Part shown: piece after piece, positions 55,285 through 63,572 of the stretch | Position numbering within the stretch: position 1 is the stretch's first letter | Layout of the letters: every line of letters begins with the position of its first letter | Origin: Desulfosporosinus youngiae DSM 17734 | Lineage (GTDB): Bacteria; Bacillota; Desulfitobacteriia; Desulfitobacteriales; Desulfitobacteriaceae | Reading direction: 5' to 3' | Length of the DNA: 64,000 bases | Assembly (NCBI RefSeq): GCF_000244895.1 | Contig: NZ_CM001441.1 | Location: 3,058,226-3,122,225, forward strand | Notes under the pieces: model-generated | The model's database searches: none | Seen by the model: the letters and a program-made list of their open reading frames with translations, nothing else | Told to the model about the DNA's origin: nothing | Program-made: the position numbers and the translations under genes

Positions 55285-55723
55285 CGGACCTCACTCCTTT
55301 ATAGCATTTAAATTTACGACTAATATAACAATCTTGCTATTTTATTAATAATTATATATTCTTTTTTTCTTTGCTAAATCCTGCAAAAATTTCTGAATTT
55401 AATATTTATTTTATTCTAAAAATTTGAAATTACAAGATTAAAGAAACCTATAACAAGCCCCGAATTTTGAATATTTAAATTTGTTTAATTTTCAGTATAT
55501 TCTGAAGAATTAAATTCTTCTCAGATGTAATTTACCGGCCATTTATTTTTGGGTTTCCTACCAGGCTATAATAGTCCTTGTGACTAATAATTAACTTTCT
55601 CCCATTCTTTTCTAGTTTAGAATAGGATAATTACGAATACTATGCAATAGAGCATAGTAAAAGGGCATAACAGATACCCCCACTTTTAGAGTGAGGGTAT
55701 TTTTAAGATTAACGTTTAAACTT
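55285..55723. other. Gene-free interval: acs operon leader and a possible small + strand transcript
   Basis: The left 230 bases are very A/T-rich and must hold the acs promoter; TTGTAA-16-TAAAAT and a TATAAT near 55359 are candidates on the minus strand, none decisive. The right part has a TATAAT at 55567-55572 on the + strand, a 7-bp hairpin ACTATGC-AATAGA-GCATAGT (55639-55658) and then a terminator hairpin. No coding frame is convincing. Confidence 0.45.
55674..55704 (+). terminator. Intrinsic terminator with no gene upstream on its strand
   Basis: ATACCC and CACT pair with AGTG and GGGTAT (one C-A mismatch), followed by TTTTT on the + strand. The U-run is on the + side, although degV ends 20 bases away on the minus strand and could use the stem weakly. 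Confidence 0.6.
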
Positions 55724-56584
55724 TTAGTTAATTAAAGGCCAAGGATGAAATGTAAGTCCAAAAGCGCCTGTACCTACATGAGTTGCGATGACAGGTCCAG
55801 CTTCGAATAAACCTATTTCATGCCCTGGAAAACGATCCTTAAGTTCGTCGAGTAATTCCATTCCCACATCAGGAATATTAACATGCATAACGCAAATTCG
55901 ATAACGTTTTCCTGTCGATAATGCCCGGGTTAATTCATCAATGACACGCTGCCAAGCACGTGACCGTGAACGAACCTTGTCAAAAACATCGATTTGGGCA
56001 TTATTATTAAAGTAAAGAATCGGCTTTATTTGGAGCAATGTTCCCAAAAGAGCTGCCGCTCCGCCAATCCGTCCGCCTTTTCTTAGGTTTTCTAATGTAT
56101 CGACAATAAAATACATTTCAGTCTGTTGCATCAAGCTCTGTAACCCTTCCATAATTTCAGAAACCTTCTTACCTTGCTGAGCCCATTCAGCTGCAGCCCA
56201 TGCCAATACACCAAGACCCAGAGCAGATGATTTAGAATCAAAAATATGAATATTTGAATTAGAGGCAAGTTCTTTCGCCATTTGGGCTGAATGCAGCGTC
56301 CCACTTATAGCCGAAGAAATATGAATACTTACAATATCCTCGATCCCCTCTGAAAACAGGGACTCATAAGTTTCTAAGAACGTACCCACAGAAGGTTGGG
56401 AAGTAGTAGATAAGCCTGAAATCCGACTTAATTTTTGAAAATAAATCTGATTGGTTAATTCCGTTTCAAAGAAGGTTTCGTCCCCGATATTAACATTAAG
56501 GGACACAACACGAATTTGAAATTGCTCCAAGATATTTTTTGGCAAATATCCGGTAGAGTCCATCACGATCCCTATTTTACTCAA
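55724..56584 (-). CDS. DegV-family fatty-acid-binding protein
   Basis: A 286-residue DegV protein. Family motifs are KIGIVMDSTGYLP, TSQPSVGTFLETYESL, IHISSAISGTLHSAQMA, DSKSSALGLG, LRKGGRIGGAAALLG and VIATHVGTGAFGL near the end. In Staphylococcus the homologues (FakB) bind fatty acids for phosphorylation by FakA. No fakA-like gene is nearby. It is monocistronic. Confidence 0.93.
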   Translation of the reverse strand: MSKIGIVMDSTGYLPKNILEQFQIRVVSLNVNIGDETFFETELTNQIYFQKLSRISGLSTTSQPSVGTFLETYESLFSEGIEDIVSIHISSAISGTLHSAQMAKELASNSNIHIFDSKSSALGLGVLAWAAAEWAQQGKKVSEIMEGLQSLMQQTEMYFIVDTLENLRKGGRIGGAAALLGTLLQIKPILYFNNNAQIDVFDKVRSRSRAWQRVIDELTRALSTGKRYRICVMHVNIPDVGMELLDELKDRFPGHEIGLFEAGPVIATHVGTGAFGLTFHPWPLIN

Positions 56585-56745
56585 TTATCTTCTCTCCCTC
56601 ATGAATCAAACACCTTGGAAACATCTGTATATGCTTGTATAAAGTATATCTTAAAATAAATTCCGTAGCAATCTAAAGCCCATCAAATGACAAACAATTT
56701 CATAGTGAAAATATTGTTTATCAAGAATAAAAGTTTATATATTGG

Positions 56746-56780
56746 TTGACAGGCTAAGCGTGATTTGTTAATATGATAAT
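56746..56780 (+). promoter_or_regulatory. Promoter of tRNA-Pro
   Basis: A perfect TTGACA lies at 56746-56751. TAATAT (56769-56774) is 17 bases downstream; TATGAT and GATAAT overlap it slightly further on. The tRNA begins at 56795. Confidence 0.65.
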
Positions 56781-56794
56781 CGTTCTTAAATATT

Positions 56795-56871
56795 CGGGGC
56801 GTAGCGCAGTTTGGTAGCGCGCTTGGTTCGGGACCAAGAGGCCGTGGGTTCGAATCCCGTCGCCCCGACCA
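56795..56871 (+). tRNA. tRNA-Pro (anticodon CGG)
   Basis: A 77-base cloverleaf with encoded CCA. Acceptor stem CGGGGCG/CGCCCCG, anticodon stem CTTGG/CCAAG around loop TTCGGGA, anticodon CGG at 56829-56831, T-arm with GGTTCGAATCC. It is a single-gene unit with its own promoter and terminator. Confidence 0.96.
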
Positions 56872-56879
56872 TTGCAATT

Positions 56880-56906
56880 AAAGGGTTTCCGGCAAGGAAA
56901 CCCTTT
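56880..56906 (+). terminator. Terminator after tRNA-Pro
   Basis: AAAGGGTTTCC (56880-56890) pairs perfectly with GGAAACCCTTT (56896-56906), 11 bp with a 5-base loop, followed by ATCTTATCC, a weak T-run. Confidence 0.7.
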
Positions 56907-57060
56907 ATCTTATCCTGTGGGCTAAGCTGCCTGGCTTTGAGGTCTGCATATTATTCAAATTATTTTTTAGAAGATCTTTTTTCAGATGGTCATAATCTGA
57001 AAAGAATGATAGAATGTCTGTTATTGAACATACTAATTATAATTGAGGGAGTTCTTCATA

Positions 57061-57600
57061 ATGATACGAGGCCAGAAAACAACCATTCGTCCTATTGAAG
57101 AAGATGATATCGAAGAACTATACCAGTGGTATAATGATCCGGATGTTAATCTTTGGGCTAGTGGAGCTTGGCCGTTAAATACTCTTCTCAATAAAGATCA
57201 AATAGCTCTTAAATTCCTTGATGGATCTCCGGACATTTATCGTTATTCTGTTCTGGATGAAAATAATCTCCTTATTGGTACCATAGGTTTTAAAGACATT
57301 AATATCCCCGGCCAATCAGCTGCTCTGTATATAGTAATCGGCAATAAATCCTATTGGGGGAAAGGATATGGCACAGATGCCTTAATTGTATTCGTGCGCT
57401 TTCTTTTTAACCAATGGAATTTTCATAGAATTTCCTTAGATACTTGGGACGAAAATATCCGGGCAATTAAAGCCTATGAAAAAGTCGGTTTCAAGATCGA
57501 AGGCCGGCAACGTGAAGCTCGTTTCGTGCTGGGAAATTATCATGATGCCATTCTTATGGGTTTATTGCGGGATGAGTTTCTCGCTTTACACGGAAAATAA
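57061..57600 (+). CDS. GNAT-family N-acetyltransferase
   Basis: A 179-residue acetyltransferase of the RimJ/RimL-like type: IRPIEEDDIEELYQWYNDPDV at the start, acetyl-CoA site YWGKGYGTDALIVFVRFLF and WDENIRAIKAYEKVGFKIEG. GAGGGAG lies 9 bases before the ATG; an in-frame TTG upstream is unlikely. Substrate is unknown. It precedes the FMN riboswitch but should be a separate unit. Confidence 0.88.
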   Translation: MIRGQKTTIRPIEEDDIEELYQWYNDPDVNLWASGAWPLNTLLNKDQIALKFLDGSPDIYRYSVLDENNLLIGTIGFKDINIPGQSAALYIVIGNKSYWGKGYGTDALIVFVRFLFNQWNFHRISLDTWDENIRAIKAYEKVGFKIEGRQREARFVLGNYHDAILMGLLRDEFLALHGK

Positions 57601-57605
57601 TAGGG

Positions 57606-57634
57606 TTGCGTAAATCGATCGCCTGGAGTAAACT
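57606..57634 (+). promoter_or_regulatory. Candidate promoter of the rib operon
   Basis: TTGCGT (57606-57611) and TAAACT (57629-57634) are 17 bases apart, about 25 bases before the FMN aptamer. Confidence 0.5.
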
Positions 57635-57657
57635 ATAAACAATTCAATAATCACAAT

Positions 57658-57766
57658 ACTCCTCTGGGGTTGGGTGAAATTCCCTACCGGCGGTAAAGCC
57701 CGCGAGCCTTTTGGCAGATCTGGTGAAATTCCAGGGCCGACAGTAAAAGTCTGGATGAGAAGAGGA
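57658..57766 (+). promoter_or_regulatory. FMN riboswitch (RFN element)
   Basis: The conserved FMN aptamer is complete: GGTGAAATTCCCTACCGGCG, GTAAAGCCCGCGAG, GGTGAAATTCCAGGGCCGAC and AGTCTGGATGAGAAGA. P1 pairs CCTCT (57661-57665) with AGAGG (57761-57765). Bound FMN favours the terminator at 57826. It controls ribD-ribE-ribBA-ribH. Confidence 0.97.
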
Positions 57767-57825
57767 ACAGCTAGTTTTATTTTATAGCGTGATGAACGCT
57801 TATTTAAGCTGCGTCCTTGTTTAAG

Positions 57826-57853
57826 ACACCTGGAGAGAGACAGGTGTTTTTTT
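57826..57853 (+). terminator. Riboswitch-controlled terminator
   Basis: ACACCTG (57826-57832) and CAGGTGT (57841-57847) form a 7-bp stem followed by a T-run, 50 bases before the ribD start. Confidence 0.88.
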
Positions 57854-57910
57854 GTTTCTATTTTTTTCTTTGGGAGAAACTAAATCTGAAATTAAAGAAA
57901 GGAAACTCTA

Positions 57911-59032
57911 ATGCACGAATCAAGTCCTTCAATTCTTAAAGATGAACAGTTCATGAGAAGAGCGCTTGAGTTAGCAGCCAAAGCAACAGGCAGAACTAGT
58001 CCAAATCCTTTAGTAGGATGTGTTATCGTTAAAGATAATGAGATTATTGGAGAAGGATATCACCACAAAGCAGGGACTCCTCACGCAGAGGTACACGCCC
58101 TTGCTGCGGCAGGAGATCAAGCGTCCGGCGCTACGGCTTATGTAACTTTAGAACCATGCTCACATTTCGGCCGAACTCCTCCCTGTGCCGATGCCTTGAT
58201 TCGAGCCAACGTCAAGAGAGTTGTTGTAGCCATGCAAGACCCCAATCCATTAGTATCGGGTCAGGGGACAGAACGACTGCGAGAAGCCGGAATTCAAGTT
58301 GACCTGGGAGTTTTGCAGCATGAAGCTGAACGTACCAATGAAATTTTCCTTAAATCAATTACGACGGGTTTACCCTTCATTGTTTACAAGACAGCAATGA
58401 CCCTCGATGGGAAAATTGCCACCGAGACCGGAGACTCGCGCTGGGTAAGCAATGAGTCCTCCCGCCATTATGTACATCAGCTTCGGGATGCATATGATGT
58501 TATCCTGGTTGGGAGTGAAACCGTCATTCAAGATAACCCTGCTCTTACCTGCCGTCTTCCCCATGGAAAAGATCCTGTTCGACTCATTGTTGACGGAAAA
58601 TTACGGCTGGAGGAGAAGGCACAGGTACTGACCTCCTCTAAGCACAGTCCTTGTATTATTGCGACCACACTGGCTGCATCTTCAGAGAAAGTTCAACGCC
58701 TGCAAAGCCTTGAACGGGTTGAAGTCTGGCAATATAAAACTGAACGTCATGTCCCACTTGAAAAACTGCTGCGTGATCTTGTACTTCGCGGCTGGATAAG
58801 TGTTTTACTCGAAGGAGGCGGCGGGCTGGCAGGTACACTCCTGCAAAATAAGCTGATAGATAAAGCAGAACTATTTATCGCACCCAAATTTGTTGGCGGA
58901 ACCGGCCCTTCTCCCCTTTCGGGTCTTCATATCAAAGCCATGTCGGAGGCTGTAACCTTGGACAATCTCAGTTTTGATATGCACACAGGTGACCTTCATG
59001 TTACCGGATACATTTCAAACTTCAAGCAATGA
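57911..59032 (+). CDS. ribD: Bifunctional diaminohydroxyphosphoribosylaminopyrimidine deaminase / reductase
   Basis: A 373-residue riboflavin enzyme. The deaminase domain binds zinc through H58-A-E60, C83 and C92 (PHAEVHAL, EPCSHFGRTPPCADAL). The reductase domain starts near 150 (PFIVYKTAMTLDGKIATETGDSRW) and has LLEGGGGLAG. It performs the second and third steps from GTP. AAAGGAAA precedes the ATG. It is the first gene after the FMN riboswitch. Confidence 0.96.
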   Translation: MHESSPSILKDEQFMRRALELAAKATGRTSPNPLVGCVIVKDNEIIGEGYHHKAGTPHAEVHALAAAGDQASGATAYVTLEPCSHFGRTPPCADALIRANVKRVVVAMQDPNPLVSGQGTERLREAGIQVDLGVLQHEAERTNEIFLKSITTGLPFIVYKTAMTLDGKIATETGDSRWVSNESSRHYVHQLRDAYDVILVGSETVIQDNPALTCRLPHGKDPVRLIVDGKLRLEEKAQVLTSSKHSPCIIATTLAASSEKVQRLQSLERVEVWQYKTERHVPLEKLLRDLVLRGWISVLLEGGGGLAGTLLQNKLIDKAELFIAPKFVGGTGPSPLSGLHIKAMSEAVTLDNLSFDMHTGDLHVTGYISNFKQ

Positions 59033-59075
59033 ATGTATCAACGCACAGTGCGAAGATGCATTAGGGAGGAGATAT

Positions 59076-59729
59076 ATGTTTACTGGAATTGTCGAAGAAC
59101 TGGGCACAGTTCGGGCCCTTCGTCTTTTACCAGACTCAGGACAACTTACCCTTCAAGCCCAAAAGGTTTTAAACGGCACTCAGATCGGTGACAGCATCGC
59201 CATTAACGGAGTCTGTTTAACCGTCATTCGGTTAAGTGATCGTGAATTTACAGTGGATGTAATGGCTGAAACATTAGTAAAAACCAATCTGGCTGAACTA
59301 AAGAGCGGCAGCCATGTTAACCTGGAACGGGCTTTACAGCTGCAAACTCGTTTAGGCGGACATTTAGTTAGCGGGCACGTCGACGGGGTTGGCAGTATTC
59401 GCCGGATTGTACCCTGGGGCATTGCCAATGTTTACGAAATCAACGCCCCCCCTGCACTTCTTTCATTTATGCTGCCGAAGGGCTCCATTGCAATTGATGG
59501 AATATCCCTGACCATTATAGATGTAGAAGCAGATTATTTTACAGTTTCTCTGATTCCCCACACATTTAAGGAAACCACACTTGGCTTAAAAGGGTTAAGT
59601 GACAGCGTTAACCTTGAAACAGACCTCATCGGTAAATATGTTGCTCGTTTCATGGGGCTTAATGGGAAAGCAGACAATAAAAAGCAGGATCTTTCACTAG
59701 GTTTTTTAGCTGAGCATGGATTTATTTAA
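59076..59729 (+). CDS. ribE: Riboflavin synthase alpha chain
   Basis: A 217-residue trimeric riboflavin synthase with two lumazine-binding repeats. The start is [10 protein letters not shown], the usual N terminus, with AGGGAGGAG upstream at 59064-59072. Repeat motifs are [11 protein letters not shown] and [11 protein letters not shown], and [13 protein letters not shown]. It converts two lumazines to riboflavin. Upstream in-frame codons overlap the end of ribD and are not part of it. Confidence 0.96.
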   Translation: MFTGIVEELGTVRALRLLPDSGQLTLQAQKVLNGTQIGDSIAINGVCLTVIRLSDREFTVDVMAETLVKTNLAELKSGSHVNLERALQLQTRLGGHLVSGHVDGVGSIRRIVPWGIANVYEINAPPALLSFMLPKGSIAIDGISLTIIDVEADYFTVSLIPHTFKETTLGLKGLSDSVNLETDLIGKYVARFMGLNGKADNKKQDLSLGFLAEHGFI

Positions 59730-59769
59730 ACAGGTTGTTAGCAATGAAATTAATTGAGGAGTGAATGAT

Positions 59770-60972
59770 ATGGCATTTAACACGATAGAAGAAGCCTTGG
59801 AAGATATTAAACAAGGTAAAATGGTGGTTATGGTGGACGACGAGGACCGTGAGAACGAAGGAGATCTGGTTATGGCTGCCGAACTGGCAACCCCGGAGGC
59901 CATTAATTTTATGGCTACCTATGGACGGGGATTAGTCTGCGTTCCGATGACAAGAGAGCGAATCCAAGCCCTGGAGCTTCAACAAATGGTGAATAACAAT
60001 ACCGATCCTCATGGTACAGCCTTTACCGTAAGTGTTGATTCTGTTATGAGTTCTACCGGAATTTCCGCCTTTGAACGTGCGCAAACGGTTAAAGTTTTGG
60101 TGGATCCTCAAAGTAAACCCACCGATTTACAGCGCCCCGGACATATTTTTCCGCTCCAGGCACGAGAAGGCGGAGTTTTGGTTCGCGCCGGTCATACGGA
60201 AGGTGCCGTTGATTTGGCCCGTCTTGCCGGACTTAAACCGGCAGGTCTGATTTGCGAGATTATGAATGAAGATGGAACAATGGCCAGAGTGCCGGATTTA
60301 CAGATTTTTGTAGAGAAACATAATTTGAAATTAATAACGCTTAAGGATCTGATTAGTTATCGCCGACAATCCGAAAAACTCATCGAGAGGGTTGAAAGCA
60401 TTAACCTTCCCACTGGTTTCGGGGACTTCCGTGCTATAGGTTATCTCAGCGTTCTCGATAAAGATGAACATATTGCCTTGGTCAAAGGGACAGTGGATGA
60501 CGGGAAACCAGTACTCGTTCGGGTTCATTCTGAATGCCTGACCGGGGATGTTTTCCACTCACGACGTTGTGACTGCGGCGATCAACTCTCTGCTGCGATG
60601 GAAGAAATTGAACGTGAAGGACGCGGGGTTTTGCTCTATATGCGTCAGGAAGGCCGCGGAATCGGATTGTTAAACAAACTAAGAGCTTATAAACTTCAGG
60701 AAGAAGGAAAAGACACGGTCGAGGCTAATCTTGCCTTAGGATTTCCGGAGGACTTACGCGACTACGGTGTAGGTGCCCAAATTTTAGCGGACCTCGGTAT
60801 CTCCCAAGTCCGTTTAATGACGAATAATCCACGGAAAATCGTTGGCCTTGAAGGATACGGGCTGAACGTAGTGGAACGAGTCCCCGTAGAGATAGGCTGC
60901 AAGCCTGAAAATACTAAATATCTATGCACAAAAAAACAAAAGATGGGACACTATTTGACAGGTGTTCAATAA
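59770..60972 (+). CDS. ribBA: 3,4-DHBP synthase / GTP cyclohydrolase II
   Basis: A 400-residue fusion. The RibB half has [17 protein letters not shown], and [13 protein letters not shown]. The RibA half has the zinc site [18 protein letters not shown] and [21 protein letters not shown]. It supplies both precursors of riboflavin. GAGGAG lies 9 bases before the ATG at 59770; a GTG 9 bases earlier is less likely. Confidence 0.96.
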   Translation: MAFNTIEEALEDIKQGKMVVMVDDEDRENEGDLVMAAELATPEAINFMATYGRGLVCVPMTRERIQALELQQMVNNNTDPHGTAFTVSVDSVMSSTGISAFERAQTVKVLVDPQSKPTDLQRPGHIFPLQAREGGVLVRAGHTEGAVDLARLAGLKPAGLICEIMNEDGTMARVPDLQIFVEKHNLKLITLKDLISYRRQSEKLIERVESINLPTGFGDFRAIGYLSVLDKDEHIALVKGTVDDGKPVLVRVHSECLTGDVFHSRRCDCGDQLSAAMEEIEREGRGVLLYMRQEGRGIGLLNKLRAYKLQEEGKDTVEANLALGFPEDLRDYGVGAQILADLGISQVRLMTNNPRKIVGLEGYGLNVVERVPVEIGCKPENTKYLCTKKQKMGHYLTGVQ

Positions 60973-61044
60973 GATCCCTGTACCTGAAGCATGGTTAGGT
61001 AAGTGATATCAACCTCTGGCATTATAGAAAGGATGATTTAAGAA

Positions 61045-61506
61045 ATGAAAACATTTGAAGGAAATTTAATTGCTCAAGGACTAAAGATTGGTATTATCGC
61101 TGCTCGTTTTAATGAGTTTATTACAAGCAAATTAGTAAGTGGTGCAGTCGATGCTCTCCACCGTCATGGTGTTCTTGAAAATGATATTGAACTGGCTTGG
61201 GTCCCGGGAGCCTTTGAAATCCCCCTGATTGCACAAAAGATGGCACTTTCCAAGCGTTATGATGCGGTAATTTGCTTGGGAGCCGTAATTCGGGGTGCAA
61301 CTCCCCATTTTGAACTTGTCAGTAATGAAGTTAGCAAGGGAATTGCTCAAGTAGGCTTACAAACCGGGGTACCAGTAATTTTCGGCGTCATATCAACTGA
61401 CAGTATTGAGCAGGCGATTGAACGGGCAGGAACAAAAGCAGGAAACAAAGGTTTTGATGCCGCTATGACAGCCATTGAAACTGCAAACTTGATCAAATCA
61501 TTATAA
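61045..61506 (+). CDS. ribH: 6,7-dimethyl-8-ribityllumazine synthase
   Basis: A 153-residue lumazine synthase: [47 protein letters not shown] and [24 protein letters not shown]. It condenses the RibD product with DHBP and assembles as a capsid-like shell. It ends the classical ribDEAH order. Confidence 0.97.
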   Translation: MKTFEGNLIAQGLKIGIIAARFNEFITSKLVSGAVDALHRHGVLENDIELAWVPGAFEIPLIAQKMALSKRYDAVICLGAVIRGATPHFELVSNEVSKGIAQVGLQTGVPVIFGVISTDSIEQAIERAGTKAGNKGFDAAMTAIETANLIKSL

Positions 61507-61569
61507 AGGTAAGATCATAAGTTTATTAATTTACTGGAATAACATGGTTTACTGTCCACCAAAATATCC

Positions 61570-61598
61570 TTGTCAAATGGCATAATCTTTATTACACT
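61570..61598 (+). promoter_or_regulatory. Candidate promoter of the sigma-factor gene
   Basis: TTGTCA (61570-61575) and TACACT (61593-61598) are 17 bases apart, about 40 bases before the start codon. Confidence 0.5.
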
Positions 61599-61639
61599 CT
61601 ATAAGTAATTGCCTATTCTTTGACAAGGAGTTGAGTGCT

Positions 61640-62260
61640 ATGACTTCGAACATTAGCGCCCAAGACATGGAAACTAGCATGCTTGAAGCAGCGCGCTCGG
61701 GTAATAAGGATGCCTTAAATGAGATAATTCAACATTATGAACCCGAAGTTCGCTTGATCGCGTCTAAATATTTTTTGCCTAGAGCAGATTATGATGACCT
61801 CATTCAAGAAGGACGGATTGCGATATATCGGGCCATAAGATCTTACGACGATGATTCAGGAATTCCCTTCCTTCATTTTTTAAGAATGGTCATTAAACGC
61901 AAACTCATTGATAGCCTGCGCAGGTATACTCGCCAAAAACACACTAATCTCAATGAAGCTTATTCCCTTAATAATGTTATTTCTGAGTCTGAGGAAACAA
62001 GCTTCCTGGAATTATTGCCAAACGCTGAGGACCCGGCATCAACGGTTATCGCCAATGATGAGATCAACACTATGATTCAAGACTTAAATAAAAACATGTC
62101 GAATCTTGAACGCTTAGTGTTTGAACACTACTTCATACAAGGGTTTAAACAACGCGAACTGTCAGAGCATTTAGGGCTTCATCCCAAGTCATTAGACAAT
62201 GCTCTCCAGCGCATTCGCCATAAAACAGCGCTCTACCGCTCTCAACAAGCTGCCGGTTAA
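61640..62260 (+). CDS. SigH-like RNA polymerase sigma factor
   Basis: A 206-residue sigma-70 family protein. Region 2 includes ARSGNKDALNEIIQHYEPEVRLIASKYFLPRADYDDLIQEGRIAIYRAI, and region 4 ends with LSEHLGLHPKSLDNALQRIRHKT, both close to Bacillus SigH. True sigH usually sits by nusG and secE, so this is probably a paralogue. AAGGAG lies 9 bases before the ATG at 61640; an in-frame TTG upstream overlaps that site. Two small coat-like genes converge on it. Confidence 0.88.
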   Translation: MTSNISAQDMETSMLEAARSGNKDALNEIIQHYEPEVRLIASKYFLPRADYDDLIQEGRIAIYRAIRSYDDDSGIPFLHFLRMVIKRKLIDSLRRYTRQKHTNLNEAYSLNNVISESEETSFLELLPNAEDPASTVIANDEINTMIQDLNKNMSNLERLVFEHYFIQGFKQRELSEHLGLHPKSLDNALQRIRHKTALYRSQQAAG

Positions 62261-62295
62261 ATGCCATCCGTAGGGGCAATTCTGACCAGCAAAAT

Positions 62296-62329
62296 AAAGA
62301 ACCGGGAACTCTATTGTTCCCGGTTCTTT
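62296..62329. terminator. Bidirectional terminator
   Basis: A perfect 14-bp stem (AAAGAACCGGGAAC, 62296-62309, with 62316-62329) and 6-base loop between the convergent sigma-factor and coat-like genes, with T-rich flanks on both sides. Confidence 0.9.
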
Positions 62330-62343
62330 ATTTACGCTTAAAT

Positions 62344-62544
62344 TTAGGCAATACCACCGCTTTGATTAATCAATTTGCTGACTTTACTATGGGCATTCGT
62401 TGCTTCGTTGGCTAAGCGTAAGTATATATCTCTTAGATTAGCATGATGAGCACGCGTGGCTAAGGTCATGTATCCCATTGCCGCGGCCGCAGCATCTTTT
62501 TCGTAATCATAAAGCATATCTAAATCCGTAAATTGACTAGTCAT
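62344..62544 (-). CDS. Small coat-like helical protein
   Basis: A 66-residue helical protein (DYEKDAAAAAMGYMTLATRAHHANLRDIYLRLANEATNAHSKVSKLI), resembling half of a CotF/ferritin-like spore coat protein. AAGGAGGG precedes the ATG. It begins 15 bases after a second small helical gene. The coat assignment is by resemblance and the spore-forming context. Confidence 0.7.
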   Translation of the reverse strand: MTSQFTDLDMLYDYEKDAAAAAMGYMTLATRAHHANLRDIYLRLANEATNAHSKVSKLINQSGGIA

Positions 62545-62559
62545 TTCGAACCCTCCTTT

Positions 62560-62769
62560 CTATTGAAGCTCTATCATACCCTTTTTAAAGTATCCTACTA
62601 CATCGTCCAAAGCTTTAGATTGTTCTTTAAAAAATCCCTTTACAGCTGGGTCTTTCGCCAGTTCAGTATACATTTGGCACTTTTTCCTAGCGGTATCATT
62701 TTCAATGATACTTCTGGTTAACATACCTTGGTCAAGGACTTTTTTCATTTCCATCTCATTCAGTTGCAT
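62560..62769 (-). CDS. Small coat-like helical protein
   Basis: A 69-residue protein predicted to be two helices (MKKVLDQGMLTRSIIENDTARKKCQMYTELAKDPAVKGFFKEQSKALDD). Spore coat-like proteins of the CotF group have this pattern. AAGGAGGG lies 7 bases before the ATG. With the gene at 62344 it forms a two-gene unit and may encode the other half of a split four-helix domain. Confidence 0.7.
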   Translation of the reverse strand: MQLNEMEMKKVLDQGMLTRSIIENDTARKKCQMYTELAKDPAVKGFFKEQSKALDDVVGYFKKGMIELQ

Positions 62770-62951
62770 CTAGATCCCTCCTTTTTAAAAACTAATTTAC
62801 ATAACAGTTTCAGGATGTGTAAAAAAACCTCAAATTATTCTATTTTCATAAATAAACTCGTTTAAAGATTTCAAAAGCGTATTATCTGGACAGATAGGAT
62901 CTTAATAAGTTAAACTGGAAAGAAAAAGGAGGCAATTCCTATAATTGAATT

Positions 62952-63470
62952 ATGGAAATGGAGGAAATGAATTTGGAGGCGCCAGACTTTAAGCGGGTTT
63001 TCCGTGGGTATGATTCAGATGAAGTTGACCAGGCATGGGCTGAAAATGAACGTCAATTATCCGAAGCAAATGCTGTCAATAAAGAATTACGTTTACAAAT
63101 CAATAGTTTAAGAGAACAGAACTTAGAATGGGGAAATCGCCTCAAGGACTATGAACAGATCGAAAAAGACCTTAGAGATGCGCTTGTCAGTGCTCAAAGA
63201 ATCGCTAAGCAGGTTAAAGAGGATGCTGCTAAGCAAGCTGAAGAACTTTTGCAATCAACTCGCAACGAAAGTGAAACAATCCTTAAGGAAACAACACGTC
63301 TTAAGGAAGCCGAAGAAATGGAAACTGAAACATTACTCATTGAAAAGCGCAAGGAGATTGTCCAACTTGAGGCACAAATACAAGAATTAACCGAGCAGAA
63401 AGCAGAGCTCCAAACTATTGTTGAACAGGCTGTTCAATATTTGGATATGATAAAGGACTTAATCAAGTGA
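62952..63470 (+). CDS. DivIVA-domain coiled-coil protein
   Basis: A 172-residue protein with an N-terminal DivIVA lipid-binding region (FKRVFRGYDSDEVDQAWAENERQL) and a coiled coil for the rest. DivIVA proteins bind curved membrane at poles and septa and recruit partners. The start is uncertain: ATG codons at 62952, 62958 and 62967 are all possible, because the nearest good sites (AGGAGG at 62929, GGAGG at 62960) are too far or too close. It stands alone. Confidence 0.85.
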   Translation: MEMEEMNLEAPDFKRVFRGYDSDEVDQAWAENERQLSEANAVNKELRLQINSLREQNLEWGNRLKDYEQIEKDLRDALVSAQRIAKQVKEDAAKQAEELLQSTRNESETILKETTRLKEAEEMETETLLIEKRKEIVQLEAQIQELTEQKAELQTIVEQAVQYLDMIKDLIK

Positions 63471-63506
63471 ACCAACTTCCGAAAGCTTTTCAGATTATAG
63501 AATAGT

Positions 63507-63555
63507 AAGGCAGAATTCTTGATCTAGGTTAGTGATCAAGTAATTCTGCCTTTAG
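63507..63555. terminator. Bidirectional terminator
   Basis: AAGGCAGAATT (63507-63517) pairs with AATTCTGCCTT (63542-63552), with inner TTGATC/GATCAA, between the DivIVA gene and the convergent UbiD-like gene. Confidence 0.75.
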
Positions 63556-63572
63556 TGATATAAAAATTGATC

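Noticed and set aside
56683-56877. 64-codon frame across tRNA-Pro
   Set aside because: It reads through the tRNA gene on the opposite strand, a common artefact.
61640-62260. The housekeeping sporulation sigma factor SigH itself
   Set aside because: Sequence is SigH-like, but the gene is not in the usual neighbourhood, so I call it a likely paralogue and give no symbol.
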